The notes under the pieces were generated by a model. It ran no database searches and had not been told where the DNA came from. It was given only the letters and a program-made list of their open reading frames with translations. From JAAERC01 sp965602655 (GTDB lineage Bacteria; Zixibacteria; MSB-5A5; GN15; PGXB01): a stretch of DNA of 10,801 nt. The stretch spans positions 1 to 10,801 of the forward strand of contig CBFCZE010000096.1 of the NCBI GenBank assembly GCA_965602655.1, read 5' to 3'. Numbering within the stretch: position 1 is the first letter of the stretch; the number at the start of each line of letters is the position of its first letter. A program made the position numbers and the translations under genes. Below are positions 1-5,407 of this stretch, piece after piece.

Positions 1-53
1 GTCGCACCACCAAAAATGATAATGCCCAATAATAACACTAACATACGTCTCAT
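1..53 (-). CDS. N-terminal fragment of an exported protein (signal peptide only)
   Basis: The gene reads leftward and leaves the window, so only about 17 codons are visible: MRRMLVLLLGIIIFGGA. Two arginines followed by an unbroken hydrophobic run have the look of a Sec signal peptide or the first membrane helix. A good Shine-Dalgarno (AGGAG, plus-strand complement at 61-65) lies 7 bases before the ATG at 53-51, which supports the start. The mature protein is not visible, so no function can be given. Its upstream side is the repeat-bearing gap, so it has its own transcription start there. Confidence rests on the SD plus signal-peptide combination. Confidence 0.6.
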   Translation of the reverse strand, partial: MRRMLVLLLGIIIFGGA

Positions 54-160
54 AGCACTTCTCCTATTGTTTAAAATTGTTATATTTTGCATTACACACT
101 CAAGTGAAAGAAATAATATTGAGTCTTTGTATGCCCTTTTATTCGAAATCAGTACCTATG

Positions 161-191
161 CCTATACCTGATTAAATATAGGTTTTTTTTT
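161..191 (+). other. Weak hairpin followed by nine Ts
   Basis: CCTATA (161-166) pairs with TATAGG (177-182) across a 10-base loop, and nine Ts follow (183-191). The shape is that of an intrinsic terminator on the plus strand, but the stem is only 6 bp with two G-C pairs, and no plus-strand gene is visible to its left. It could stop transcription antisense to the exported-protein gene, or it could be chance in AT-rich DNA. Confidence 0.25.
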
Positions 192-317
192 ATATTTGTC
201 AATATTTAATCGACCATTTCTTAAGACAATTTCCCCACCAAACTACTGTTAATTCATATTCGCACCCATGTATATATGAAGAATAATAGAGTAAATGAAT
301 TACAATTTTACTATCGG

Positions 318-360
318 TTTGATAGTTAAAAGGTAAAAAGTGACGGAACAAACCCATTTT
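318..360 (+). repeat. 43-base direct repeat, copy 1
   Basis: Aligned without gaps to 601-643 by eye, 36 of 43 positions match. Both copies begin TTTGATAGT and end in the core TGACGGAACAAACCCATTTT (one mismatch in copy 2). A third, core-only copy is at 392-411. Just upstream, ACTATC-ggttt-GATAGT (310-326) forms a 6-bp palindrome overlapping the repeat start. The role is unknown. Confidence 0.6.
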
Positions 361-391
361 AATAACGATATTGTCGGGAAAATAAAAAGTA

Positions 392-411
392 TGACGAAAC
401 AAACCCATTTT
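392..411 (+). repeat. Core-only copy of the TGACGGAACAAACCCATTTT repeat
   Basis: TGACGAAACAAACCCATTTT differs from the core of copy 1 by one base. It sits 31 bases after copy 1, immediately left of the 419-442 palindrome. On the minus strand this core reads MGLFRH, so the repeat creates a misleading short reading frame there. Confidence 0.55.
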
Positions 412-418
412 GGAGGTT

Positions 419-442
419 CCGTCAGGAATCGGTTCCTGACGG
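419..442. repeat. Perfect 10-bp palindrome with TCGG loop (CCGTCAGGAA/TTCCTGACGG)
   Basis: CCGTCAGGAA (419-428), loop TCGG (429-432), TTCCTGACGG (433-442). The stem is perfect. GC content is well above the surroundings, and no T run follows on either strand, so it is not a normal intrinsic terminator. The same CCGTCAGG/CCTGACGG octamer builds the palindrome at 516-558 and recurs at 8955-8962, which points to a dispersed intergenic repeat family. Confidence 0.6.
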
Positions 443-468
443 GGCGGGAAAATTATTTAGGTTGTATT

Positions 469-501
469 GGGTCTTGATTCCGCGTAGCGGAAGTGTGACC
501 C
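469..501. repeat. Nested palindrome (GGGTC...TTCCGC-gta-GCGGAA...GACCC)
   Basis: An inner stem TTCCGC (478-483) and GCGGAA (487-492) with a 3-base loop is enclosed by GGGTC (469-473) and GACCC (497-501), with 4-base unpaired arms on each side. It lies between the two CCGTCAGG palindromes and may belong to one composite element spanning about 419-558. Confidence 0.5.
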
Positions 502-515
502 GACACTCTTTATTG

Positions 516-558
516 CCGTCAGGTCACAATTCATCTTTGATAAAACAGGACCTGACGG
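516..558. repeat. 10-bp inverted repeat CCGTCAGGTC/GACCTGACGG
   Basis: CCGTCAGGTC (516-525) and GACCTGACGG (549-558) are exact reverse complements separated by 23 AT-rich bases. The right arm runs into TGACGGAACA (553-562), which is also the start of the core of the 43-base repeat, so the two repeat families share sequence. Confidence 0.55.
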
Positions 559-600
559 AACACAAAAGACCTTATGCAGAAAGAGCAAAATCAACATCAA

Positions 601-643
601 TTTGATAGTCTAAAGTCTAAAAATGACGGAACAAAGCCATTTT
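601..643 (+). repeat. 43-base direct repeat, copy 2
   Basis: This is the partner of 318-360. Its core reads TGACGGAACAAAGCCATTTT (624-643), one base different from copy 1. The two copies flank the palindrome cluster on either side. Confidence 0.6.
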
Positions 644-718
644 GCTGTAATTTCAAGGAGGTTATGTAGTTATAAAGAATTATAGAGTTTACACCAATTG
701 GTTATAAATACAAACTGT

Positions 719-754
719 TTGCCCAAATAGCAATTTTGCCGTAGGTTTGGGCAA
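719..754. other. 9-bp hairpin upstream of the rlmB-like gene
   Basis: TTGCCCAAA (719-727) pairs perfectly with TTTGGGCAA (746-754) around an 18-base loop. A-rich sequence rather than a T run follows on the plus strand. It overlaps the candidate promoter at 736-764, so it could be an operator-like site or another dispersed repeat. No regulator can be named. Confidence 0.4.
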
Positions 755-764
755 TTAAAATAAT
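736..764 (+). promoter_or_regulatory. Candidate sigma70-type promoter for the rlmB-rdhA-like operon
   Basis: TTGCCG (736-741), a 17-base spacer and AATAAT (759-764) match the standard hexamers at 9 of 12 positions. It lies about 125 bases before the rlmB-like start and would place the REPIN-like double hairpin in the 5' untranslated region. This is a by-eye call in AT-rich DNA, so confidence is low. Confidence 0.3.
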
Positions 765-768
765 TAAC

Positions 769-834
769 GTCATTCCCGTGAAAACGGGAATCCATCTTCG
801 TTTTTTGCGTGATCCCCGCCTGCACGGGGATGAC
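769..834. repeat. REPIN/MITE-like double hairpin (GTCATTCCCG...CGGGGATGAC)
   Basis: The ends are inverted (GTCAT at 769-773, ATGAC at 830-834). Inside are two hairpins: ATTCCCGT-gaaa-ACGGGAAT (772-791) and ATCCCCG-cctgca-CGGGGAT (812-831). GTCATTCCCG...CGGGAATCCA is, from memory, a very common dispersed intergenic repeat in environmental bacteria. Read in reverse it yields the characteristic spurious peptide MDSRFHGND, present here on the minus strand. Such elements are thought to be moved by separate RAYT-type or other transposases; none is in this window. Confidence 0.7.
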
Positions 835-888
835 ATTAAAAAGGGGCAGGGATGACCTTGTATACGGGGTAACGTTTGGAGAAGCAAT

Positions 889-1449
889 ATGCCAAAAAGG
901 CCGGATAGAAAATATAAACAGACCAATCTTACCAAAAAGATTAAAGCTCTCACCGAGACAGATCTTGACTGGATTTTGGATAACCTGAAGCGACCGCCGT
1001 TTTTGCTTATCCTCGACAGTATCGTCGATCCGCATAATCTTGGCGCCTGTTTCCGGTCGGCCTCCGGGGCTGGGGTGCATGCCGTTGTTGCACCGAAAGA
1101 TCGCTCGGCGCCGATGACCGAAACGGTCCAGAAAATTTCCTGCGGCGGAGCCGAGGATGTTCCGTTTGTGCAGGTAACCAATCTCGCCCGCACGATGCGG
1201 GATTTGAAAGAACGAGGTATCTGGTTTGTCGGGACGGCGCATGAATCCGATAAAACGATATACGAAGTCGATCTGAAAGGTCCGCTGGCGATCGTTATGG
1301 GTTCCGAGGAAAAAGGAATGCGGAGGCTGACTCGTGAACTGTGCGATTTTCTGGTGAAAATCCCGATGTCCGGCAAAGTCGAGAATCTCAATGTGTCGGT
1401 GGCGACCGGTATCTGTCTGTTTGAAGCGGTGCGGCAACGAGGTCGTTGA
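889..1449 (+). CDS. rlmB: SpoU/TrmH-family rRNA 2'-O-methyltransferase, RlmB-like, N-terminal domain missing
   Basis: The family transfers methyl from S-adenosylmethionine to a ribose 2'-OH; RlmB methylates G2251 of 23S rRNA in the cytoplasm. All three SPOUT motifs are present: LILDSIVDPHNLGACFRSA (about 40-58, with N50 and R56), IVMGSEEKGMRRL (about 135-147) and IPMSGKVENLNVSVATG (about 158-174, the trefoil-knot SAM site). The protein has 186 residues against about 243 for E. coli RlmB. It aligns from the linker onward, so the roughly 70-residue L30e-like RNA-binding domain is absent. It is not hidden upstream: the frame has a stop at 853-855, and GGAG (878-881) sits 7 bases before the ATG. 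Its stop overlaps the next start (TGATG), implying one operon. RlmB is the best call; another TrmH-type target (tRNA or other rRNA site) is possible without the specificity domain. Confidence 0.85.
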   Translation: MPKRPDRKYKQTNLTKKIKALTETDLDWILDNLKRPPFLLILDSIVDPHNLGACFRSASGAGVHAVVAPKDRSAPMTETVQKISCGGAEDVPFVQVTNLARTMRDLKERGIWFVGTAHESDKTIYEVDLKGPLAIVMGSEEKGMRRLTRELCDFLVKIPMSGKVENLNVSVATGICLFEAVRQRGR

Positions 1450-2789
1450 TGATTGTTGATCTCGTTTATTATTTTTTTGGCGTTCTATTATCTTTTTTGC
1501 TGGCTCTGTTTTCTGCCTATTCAATAATTGAAAATAAATGGCGAGCGGTACTGATAGGTTTTAGTCTGCTTTTGATATTCGGTGCCTTATGGTTTGCCGG
1601 AGATTATTATTTTAATTATTCGTCATTGATTCAATTCGTATCAATTATTGTGATTATAGTTATTGGACTGCTATTTTTTCTTCCTACAAGTCGGCAAAAA
1701 TTATTCAATTATGGCCGACCAACAGGGCAGGTTGATGAGCGCGATACGATGTTTGCCCGCGAAGAGTATTTACCCGGAACCGATAAGTATGAAAAATACT
1801 ATTCGAAAAATCCGGAGTTAAAAGCAATCGATGATCGTATTCGTAAACTCCCGCCACTCCTGGCCCCCGGTGGCCGGTATTATGATGAGTTTCGATCCGG
1901 ATTGATACAGGCATATTTTCAAACGATTGGCAGTTTTACGACCAAAGTGGATGGTCCAGTTTTGTCAGAAGGTGATGAAATCACTCCGGTTGAAATGACA
2001 AAAGTTATAAAAGAACTAACACTTCATCTGGGTGCCGATGAAGTCGGAATTGCTCGCCTCAATCCCAAATATATTTATTCTTATGTCGGCCGCGGTCCCG
2101 AACAGTGGGGTTTACCGATAAACAATAATCATAAGTTTGCCGTGGTTTTCACTATTGAGATGGATTACGAGCAGGTCGAAACCGCCCCGCGACTCGGTAT
2201 CACCGAAGAGGCGGCGAGGCAGTATCTCAATGCCGCCTTAATATCAACTTCACTGGCCGCCGCGATTCGAGAGATCGGGTATCCGGCGCGGGCGCATATT
2301 TCCGACAGCAATTACCAGATAATGCTTCCGCCGGTGGCACACGACGCCGGGTTGGGTGAGTTGGGTCGGTTCGGTTATTTAATCAGCCCAAAATTCGGCG
2401 CCAGAGTTCGACTGGGCGGTATCACCACCGATTTACCGCTGGTGCCCGATAAGCCGATTCAGTTCGGTGTCCAGAAATTTTGCGAAATCTGCAAAAAATG
2501 TGCGATTAACTGCCCGTCGGGAGCAATACTGCACGATACCAGAAAAACAGTCCGTGGTGTAAATAAATGGCCGCTTAATGTGGAAAAATGTCTGACTTAC
2601 TGGCGGTTGACCGGAACCGACTGCGGGTTATGTATGAAAGTCTGTCCGTTTTCCCACCCGCCGACATTGTTACATAATCTGGTCCGCACCGGAATTAAAA
2701 ATTCGGCAATTGCCCGTCACATATCAGTTTACGGCGATGATCTGTTTTATGGAAGAAAGCTGAAAGGCCTTTCAAAAGAACGAGTCTGA
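1449..2789 (+). CDS. Membrane-anchored reductive dehalogenase-like (RdhA-family) 4Fe-4S protein
   Basis: RdhA proteins use a corrinoid and two 4Fe-4S clusters to remove halogens reductively; the related QueG reduces epoxyqueuosine in tRNA. Seen here: three hydrophobic helices (about 2-27, 33-49, 60-79), then DERDTMFARE (about 97-106), GLGELGRFG (301-309), a TDLPLVPDKP stretch (about 327-336), and two Fe-S motifs, CxxCxxCxxxCP (C345, C348, C351, C355) and C381-x10-CxxCxxxCP (C392, C395, C399). The DERDTMFAR and GELGR...TDLPL blocks are RdhA-like, not QueG-like. There is no twin-arginine signal and no separate rdhB gene nearby. Lysine and arginine after helices 1 and 3 suggest a cytoplasmic catalytic domain. 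ATG 1449 is preferred over TTG 1446 because GAGG (1439-1442) is 6 bases upstream. Length is 446 residues. The substrate is unknown; a non-dehalogenating corrinoid reductase is equally possible. Confidence 0.8.
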   Translation: MIVDLVYYFFGVLLSFLLALFSAYSIIENKWRAVLIGFSLLLIFGALWFAGDYYFNYSSLIQFVSIIVIIVIGLLFFLPTSRQKLFNYGRPTGQVDERDTMFAREEYLPGTDKYEKYYSKNPELKAIDDRIRKLPPLLAPGGRYYDEFRSGLIQAYFQTIGSFTTKVDGPVLSEGDEITPVEMTKVIKELTLHLGADEVGIARLNPKYIYSYVGRGPEQWGLPINNNHKFAVVFTIEMDYEQVETAPRLGITEEAARQYLNAALISTSLAAAIREIGYPARAHISDSNYQIMLPPVAHDAGLGELGRFGYLISPKFGARVRLGGITTDLPLVPDKPIQFGVQKFCEICKKCAINCPSGAILHDTRKTVRGVNKWPLNVEKCLTYWRLTGTDCGLCMKVCPFSHPPTLLHNLVRTGIKNSAIARHISVYGDDLFYGRKLKGLSKERV

Positions 2790-2790
2790 G

Positions 2791-4893
2791 TTACCTGTCC
2801 CGCAGTCTTTCGGCCGCGGGGTCTTTTAGAGAGTCCGGGAAAATTGTAGCCGAATCGTATATCGCCCATCGGAGCTGTTCCATAGTCAGATTTTTGACAC
2901 TGGTTAGATTGGCACCCCTGATATCGGTATCGAGCAGAATGGCGCTTTTGAAATTGGCGCCGCTCAAATCTGCCCCGCCTAAGTCGACCGCATAAAGATC
3001 GGCATCCTGTAAATTGACATCCCGCAACACGGCGTTTTTCATATTCACCTGCCGAAGATTGGCGCCTTTAAAATCGGCCGCCGTCAAATTAAGCCCCTCA
3101 AAGCTGTAGGTTCGAAAATCTCTTTTTTTGGTTAGTTCGATATGATTGGCAGGTAGACCAAAATCGGTCATCAAATCTTCGTCGTATAACGCAAAAAACC
3201 AGTTCAGGGCCGTCTGCAGTTTTTCTTTTTCGAGGCCGGTAACACCGCGCAAGTCGGTCGAAAATATATTGGCTCCGGTTAGATCGGCATCAGTTAGATC
3301 GGCCGACTGCAGATTGGCGCCGGAAAAATTGAATCCGGCCAGCGTTGCACCGCGGAAATTAATACCGCTTAAGTTATAGCCGCTTAAATCATTGGCCATA
3401 ACTTTTTGGTTATGATCGGTCGGCAGATTGAGCGAATCCAATATAGCCCCGCCGTATTGCGCGTAGAGCCAGTTGTCGGTTTTTCGCAAAGCATAAATAG
3501 TCAAACCTGTGACATCGTAAAGGTTGGCGCCCAGCAGATTGACATCCTCAAGATGCACTCCCGTAAGATTGGCTCCCTCAAGATTGGTGCCGACAAGACT
3601 GGATGCATTTAATTTTGCTCCTGTTAGATTAGCGCCTCTCAAATCGGCTGAGTCAAGGTTGCTATATTTCAGATTGGCGTAAGAAAGATTAGCGTTAACC
3701 AAAAAGGCCTGCCTTCCATTTGAATATGGTGCATGCAGATCTCTTAAATTGGCGCCGGCAACGGCTGAAAAATCTTCGATTTCTACACCCCAATTATCCG
3801 GTTTTTTTGATATTTCACCCTCGGAAAAATCCGAAAACAGGTTGAAGCCTAAAGTGCTGGCAATCTTTGGCGCGATTGTAAAGGAGCTGTTTTCGAATTC
3901 TTGCGGGATTGACTGGATAACTCCAAATGAGATTATAAAAAACAGGGCAAATGTCGCCAGTAAATAAACAAAGCGGAGAAAAATATTGCTCCCCTTCAGG
4001 TTTCCACCTCGCAGAGTACGACAGGTTAGAAAATGAAAGAAGAAGGCAAAAAGGACCGACAGACAAACGATAAAAATATGATATATCGACAATCCCCAGT
4101 CGTGTCTGGTTAAATATCTAAACCAGAACCAGATAAGAGTGCATGGCATCAACCATCGAATTGTAAAAATCGTAAAAATATTAAAAAGTCGTTGGAATAA
4201 CGTATATTCCGCTTTTACCAATTTCAGATGAAACGGGACCAGTTTATTGACAAACCCTTTGAATATTTTTTTATCGAGAGAAATGTTATCGGGGAAAATG
4301 GCCGGGAGTTCCGATATTTTTTCCCAATTTCGCTGCAGGCTTAAATGTAAGGTGATATATAAACCAAACAGGATAGTCGGTAAAATTCCAAAAAACCAGA
4401 AAGATGGCACATAAAACCCCGGAAATAATGACGGAAGCAGATATATCCGCGATAACAGATCGGCGTCAGAAACAGACATTAGAATCAGCCATGAATAATG
4501 AAGCAGGATTAATGTTCCCCATAAGGTCTTTTGTGCCCTTTTGGAATATTTTTCGACATCATCAAGAGTGCCGAATCGTTTGATATCTTCCGGCAATCGC
4601 GCGCCGGAGAGATCGGCCCCGGCCAAAAATTCAGCCTTGATTCCCTCCGATTCAGATAAATCGGCTTCGCGTAAATCGGCTTCATACAGATAAGTATCCC
4701 AGATTTGGGCGCCTCTCAGATTGGCTTTATATAAATCGGCGCCGCTCAGGTCGGCATGATATATTTCGGCCCGATGTCCGTCGTGGCCATCCGATTCAAG
4801 CCAGATTTCGTGATCCCTGAGAATGTGGAAAATATCATCCGGTTCTGGTTTCCAGCGGATTTTGCTATTGTCCGATTTGCCGGTCTGCTTCAT
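2791..4893 (-). CDS. Pentapeptide-repeat membrane protein with N- and C-terminal repeat blocks
   Basis: The 700-residue protein has an N-terminal DDIFHILRDHEIWL lead and a short pentapeptide block (about 42-100: ADLSG, ADLYK, ANLRG, ADLRE, ADLSE, ADLSG). Five probable membrane helices follow (about 124-141, 162-186, 240-260, 268-290, 305-325). The long C-terminal region has three pentapeptide blocks (about 374-460, 497-550, 596-665) of A(D/N)LxG type, which fold as a right-handed quadrilateral beta helix. A 35-residue interrupter recurs after each block: 461-495, 551-585 and, shortened, 666-691. Each copy has a leucine-rich helix; the first two carry NW...YxxxLxxxxxLPxxH. The two large soluble blocks flank the membrane part. 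No catalytic motif is visible; a scaffold or sensor role is only a guess. The start lacks a Shine-Dalgarno but sits close to a TATAAT box. It ends one base from the RdhA-like gene. Confidence 0.8.
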   Translation of the reverse strand: MKQTGKSDNSKIRWKPEPDDIFHILRDHEIWLESDGHDGHRAEIYHADLSGADLYKANLRGAQIWDTYLYEADLREADLSESEGIKAEFLAGADLSGARLPEDIKRFGTLDDVEKYSKRAQKTLWGTLILLHYSWLILMSVSDADLLSRIYLLPSLFPGFYVPSFWFFGILPTILFGLYITLHLSLQRNWEKISELPAIFPDNISLDKKIFKGFVNKLVPFHLKLVKAEYTLFQRLFNIFTIFTIRWLMPCTLIWFWFRYLTRHDWGLSIYHIFIVCLSVLFAFFFHFLTCRTLRGGNLKGSNIFLRFVYLLATFALFFIISFGVIQSIPQEFENSSFTIAPKIASTLGFNLFSDFSEGEISKKPDNWGVEIEDFSAVAGANLRDLHAPYSNGRQAFLVNANLSYANLKYSNLDSADLRGANLTGAKLNASSLVGTNLEGANLTGVHLEDVNLLGANLYDVTGLTIYALRKTDNWLYAQYGGAILDSLNLPTDHNQKVMANDLSGYNLSGINFRGATLAGFNFSGANLQSADLTDADLTGANIFSTDLRGVTGLEKEKLQTALNWFFALYDEDLMTDFGLPANHIELTKKRDFRTYSFEGLNLTAADFKGANLRQVNMKNAVLRDVNLQDADLYAVDLGGADLSGANFKSAILLDTDIRGANLTSVKNLTMEQLRWAIYDSATIFPDSLKDPAAERLRDR

Positions 4894-4907
4894 TTTAGGG
4901 TAATCCG

Positions 4908-4980
4908 ATTATACAGTATCTATCCGTTTATGCTTTATATATTTATCCGCAATAAACCGGTTTGAGATTTCTTTTGTCAA
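4908..4980 (-). promoter_or_regulatory. Candidate tandem promoters for the pentapeptide-repeat gene
   Basis: On the minus strand a perfect TATAAT (plus-strand ATTATA at 4908-4913) lies about 14 bases before the ATG at 4893, so transcription would begin roughly 7-8 bases before the start codon, a nearly leaderless mRNA. This fits the absence of a Shine-Dalgarno, although its -35 is poor. Farther up, TTGACA (complement at 4975-4980), an 18-base spacer and TTTATT (complement at 4951-4956) form a second candidate. Confidence 0.4.
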
Positions 4981-5025
4981 TTATTTTTATTTTTTGGCAA
5001 ATCGTAAAAAATCTTCACAAAAGCA

Positions 5026-5054
5026 AACAGCGTCGCCGATCTGGCGACGCCGTT
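5026..5054. other. Strong GC-rich hairpin (GCGTCGCC-gatct-GGCGACGC)
   Basis: The perfect 8-bp stem (5030-5037 with 5043-5050) extends to AAC/GTT after one A-C mismatch, giving a 12-bp arm in otherwise AT-rich DNA. On the plus strand no T run follows. On the minus strand it is followed by TGCTTTTGTG, a poor U tract, so it could be a weak minus-strand terminator with no convincing gene to serve. Confidence 0.45.
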
Positions 5055-5226
5055 ATAGGCAAGGAAAAGGAATGTTCACTTTTATATACGCCGTTTTGCC
5101 ATTTTGGTTTCGAAATGATAGGGAATCTATTGAAAATAATTTGTATATCTTTATTCTCAGTAATTTCCGGTTATCATTCCAGCCGTCCGATATCTGTTTA
5201 AATCCAGTCTTTTCAACGATTTTCTC

Positions 5227-5257
5227 TTGACAATCTACCGTATTTTCGTAATTTATA
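5227..5257 (+). promoter_or_regulatory. Possible promoter for the secreted-protein operon
   Basis: A perfect TTGACA at 5227-5232 is followed by weak -10 candidates (AATTTA at 5250-5255 with a 17-base spacer, or TTTATA at 5252-5257 with 19). It would give a leader of about 140 bases before the ATG at 5408. The -35 is the only strong part, so this is tentative. Confidence 0.25.
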
Positions 5258-5407
5258 CCTAAATCAGTCAGCTTTGAATACAGCATTACATTTTAATATT
5301 TTTTTGAAGGCCATAGATTCTTCAACTTCCAACCACAGCAAGGCCTTACGTTTTAAAGTTTAGAATATTTAATAAATAAATCTTCAATATTTGATGGGAG
5401 GAAAACC

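Larger units (their letters stand above)
54..888. other. 835-base gene-free region rich in repeats and palindromes
   Basis: No reading frame here has both a ribosome-binding site and protein-like composition. The left half is very AT-rich. The stretch holds, in order: a weak hairpin with a T9 run (161-191), a 43-base repeat in two copies (318-360, 601-643) with a third copy of its core (392-411), a 10-bp palindrome (419-442), a nested palindrome (469-501), a second CCGTCAGG inverted repeat (516-558), a 9-bp hairpin (719-754) overlapping a possible promoter, and a double-hairpin REPIN-like element (769-834). It separates the leftward exported-protein gene from the rightward rlmB-like operon, so promoters for both should lie within it. 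Confidence 0.7.
4894..5407. other. 514-base gene-free divergent intergenic region
   Basis: It separates the leftward pentapeptide-repeat gene from the rightward secreted-protein operon and is mostly AT-rich. It contains the leftward promoters (4908-4980), a GC-rich hairpin (5026-5054), a TTGACA that may belong to the rightward operon (5227-5232), and a strong Shine-Dalgarno at its right end (5396-5401). Three overlapping 77-79 codon frames exist in the middle but none has a ribosome-binding site or recognisable family features. Confidence 0.6.

Noticed and set aside
199..408. 69-codon minus-strand frame with two MGLFRH segments
   Set aside because: The repeated MGLFRH is simply the translation of two copies of the intergenic core repeat, and the composition is not protein-like.
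318..643. CRISPR array from the repeated 43-base and 20-base units
   Set aside because: There are only three imperfect copies with unequal spacing (31 and over 200 bases) and no cas genes, so it does not fit an array.
670..1524. Long minus-strand open frame opposite the rlmB-like gene (and a second one at 702-1391)
   Set aside because: It is antisense to a gene with clear SPOUT motifs. Part of its translation (MDSRFHGND) is the known signature of reading the REPIN-like repeat as protein. It has no Shine-Dalgarno and no domain.
1449..2789. Epoxyqueuosine reductase QueG
   Set aside because: It shares Fe-S motifs and the corrinoid fold, but the DERDTMFAR and GELGR...TDLPL blocks and the membrane anchor match RdhA-type proteins, not soluble QueG.
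4962..5230. Two overlapping plus-strand frames of 78-79 codons in the divergent gap
   Set aside because: No Shine-Dalgarno, and neither has recognisable features. They overlap each other and a minus-strand frame, as expected by chance in AT-rich DNA.
5053..5286. 77-codon minus-strand frame ending at the base of the 5026-5054 hairpin
   Set aside because: The stop at the hairpin was suggestive of a small gene with a terminator. However, there is no Shine-Dalgarno, two other frames of similar length overlap it on the opposite strand, and no family resemblance is visible.
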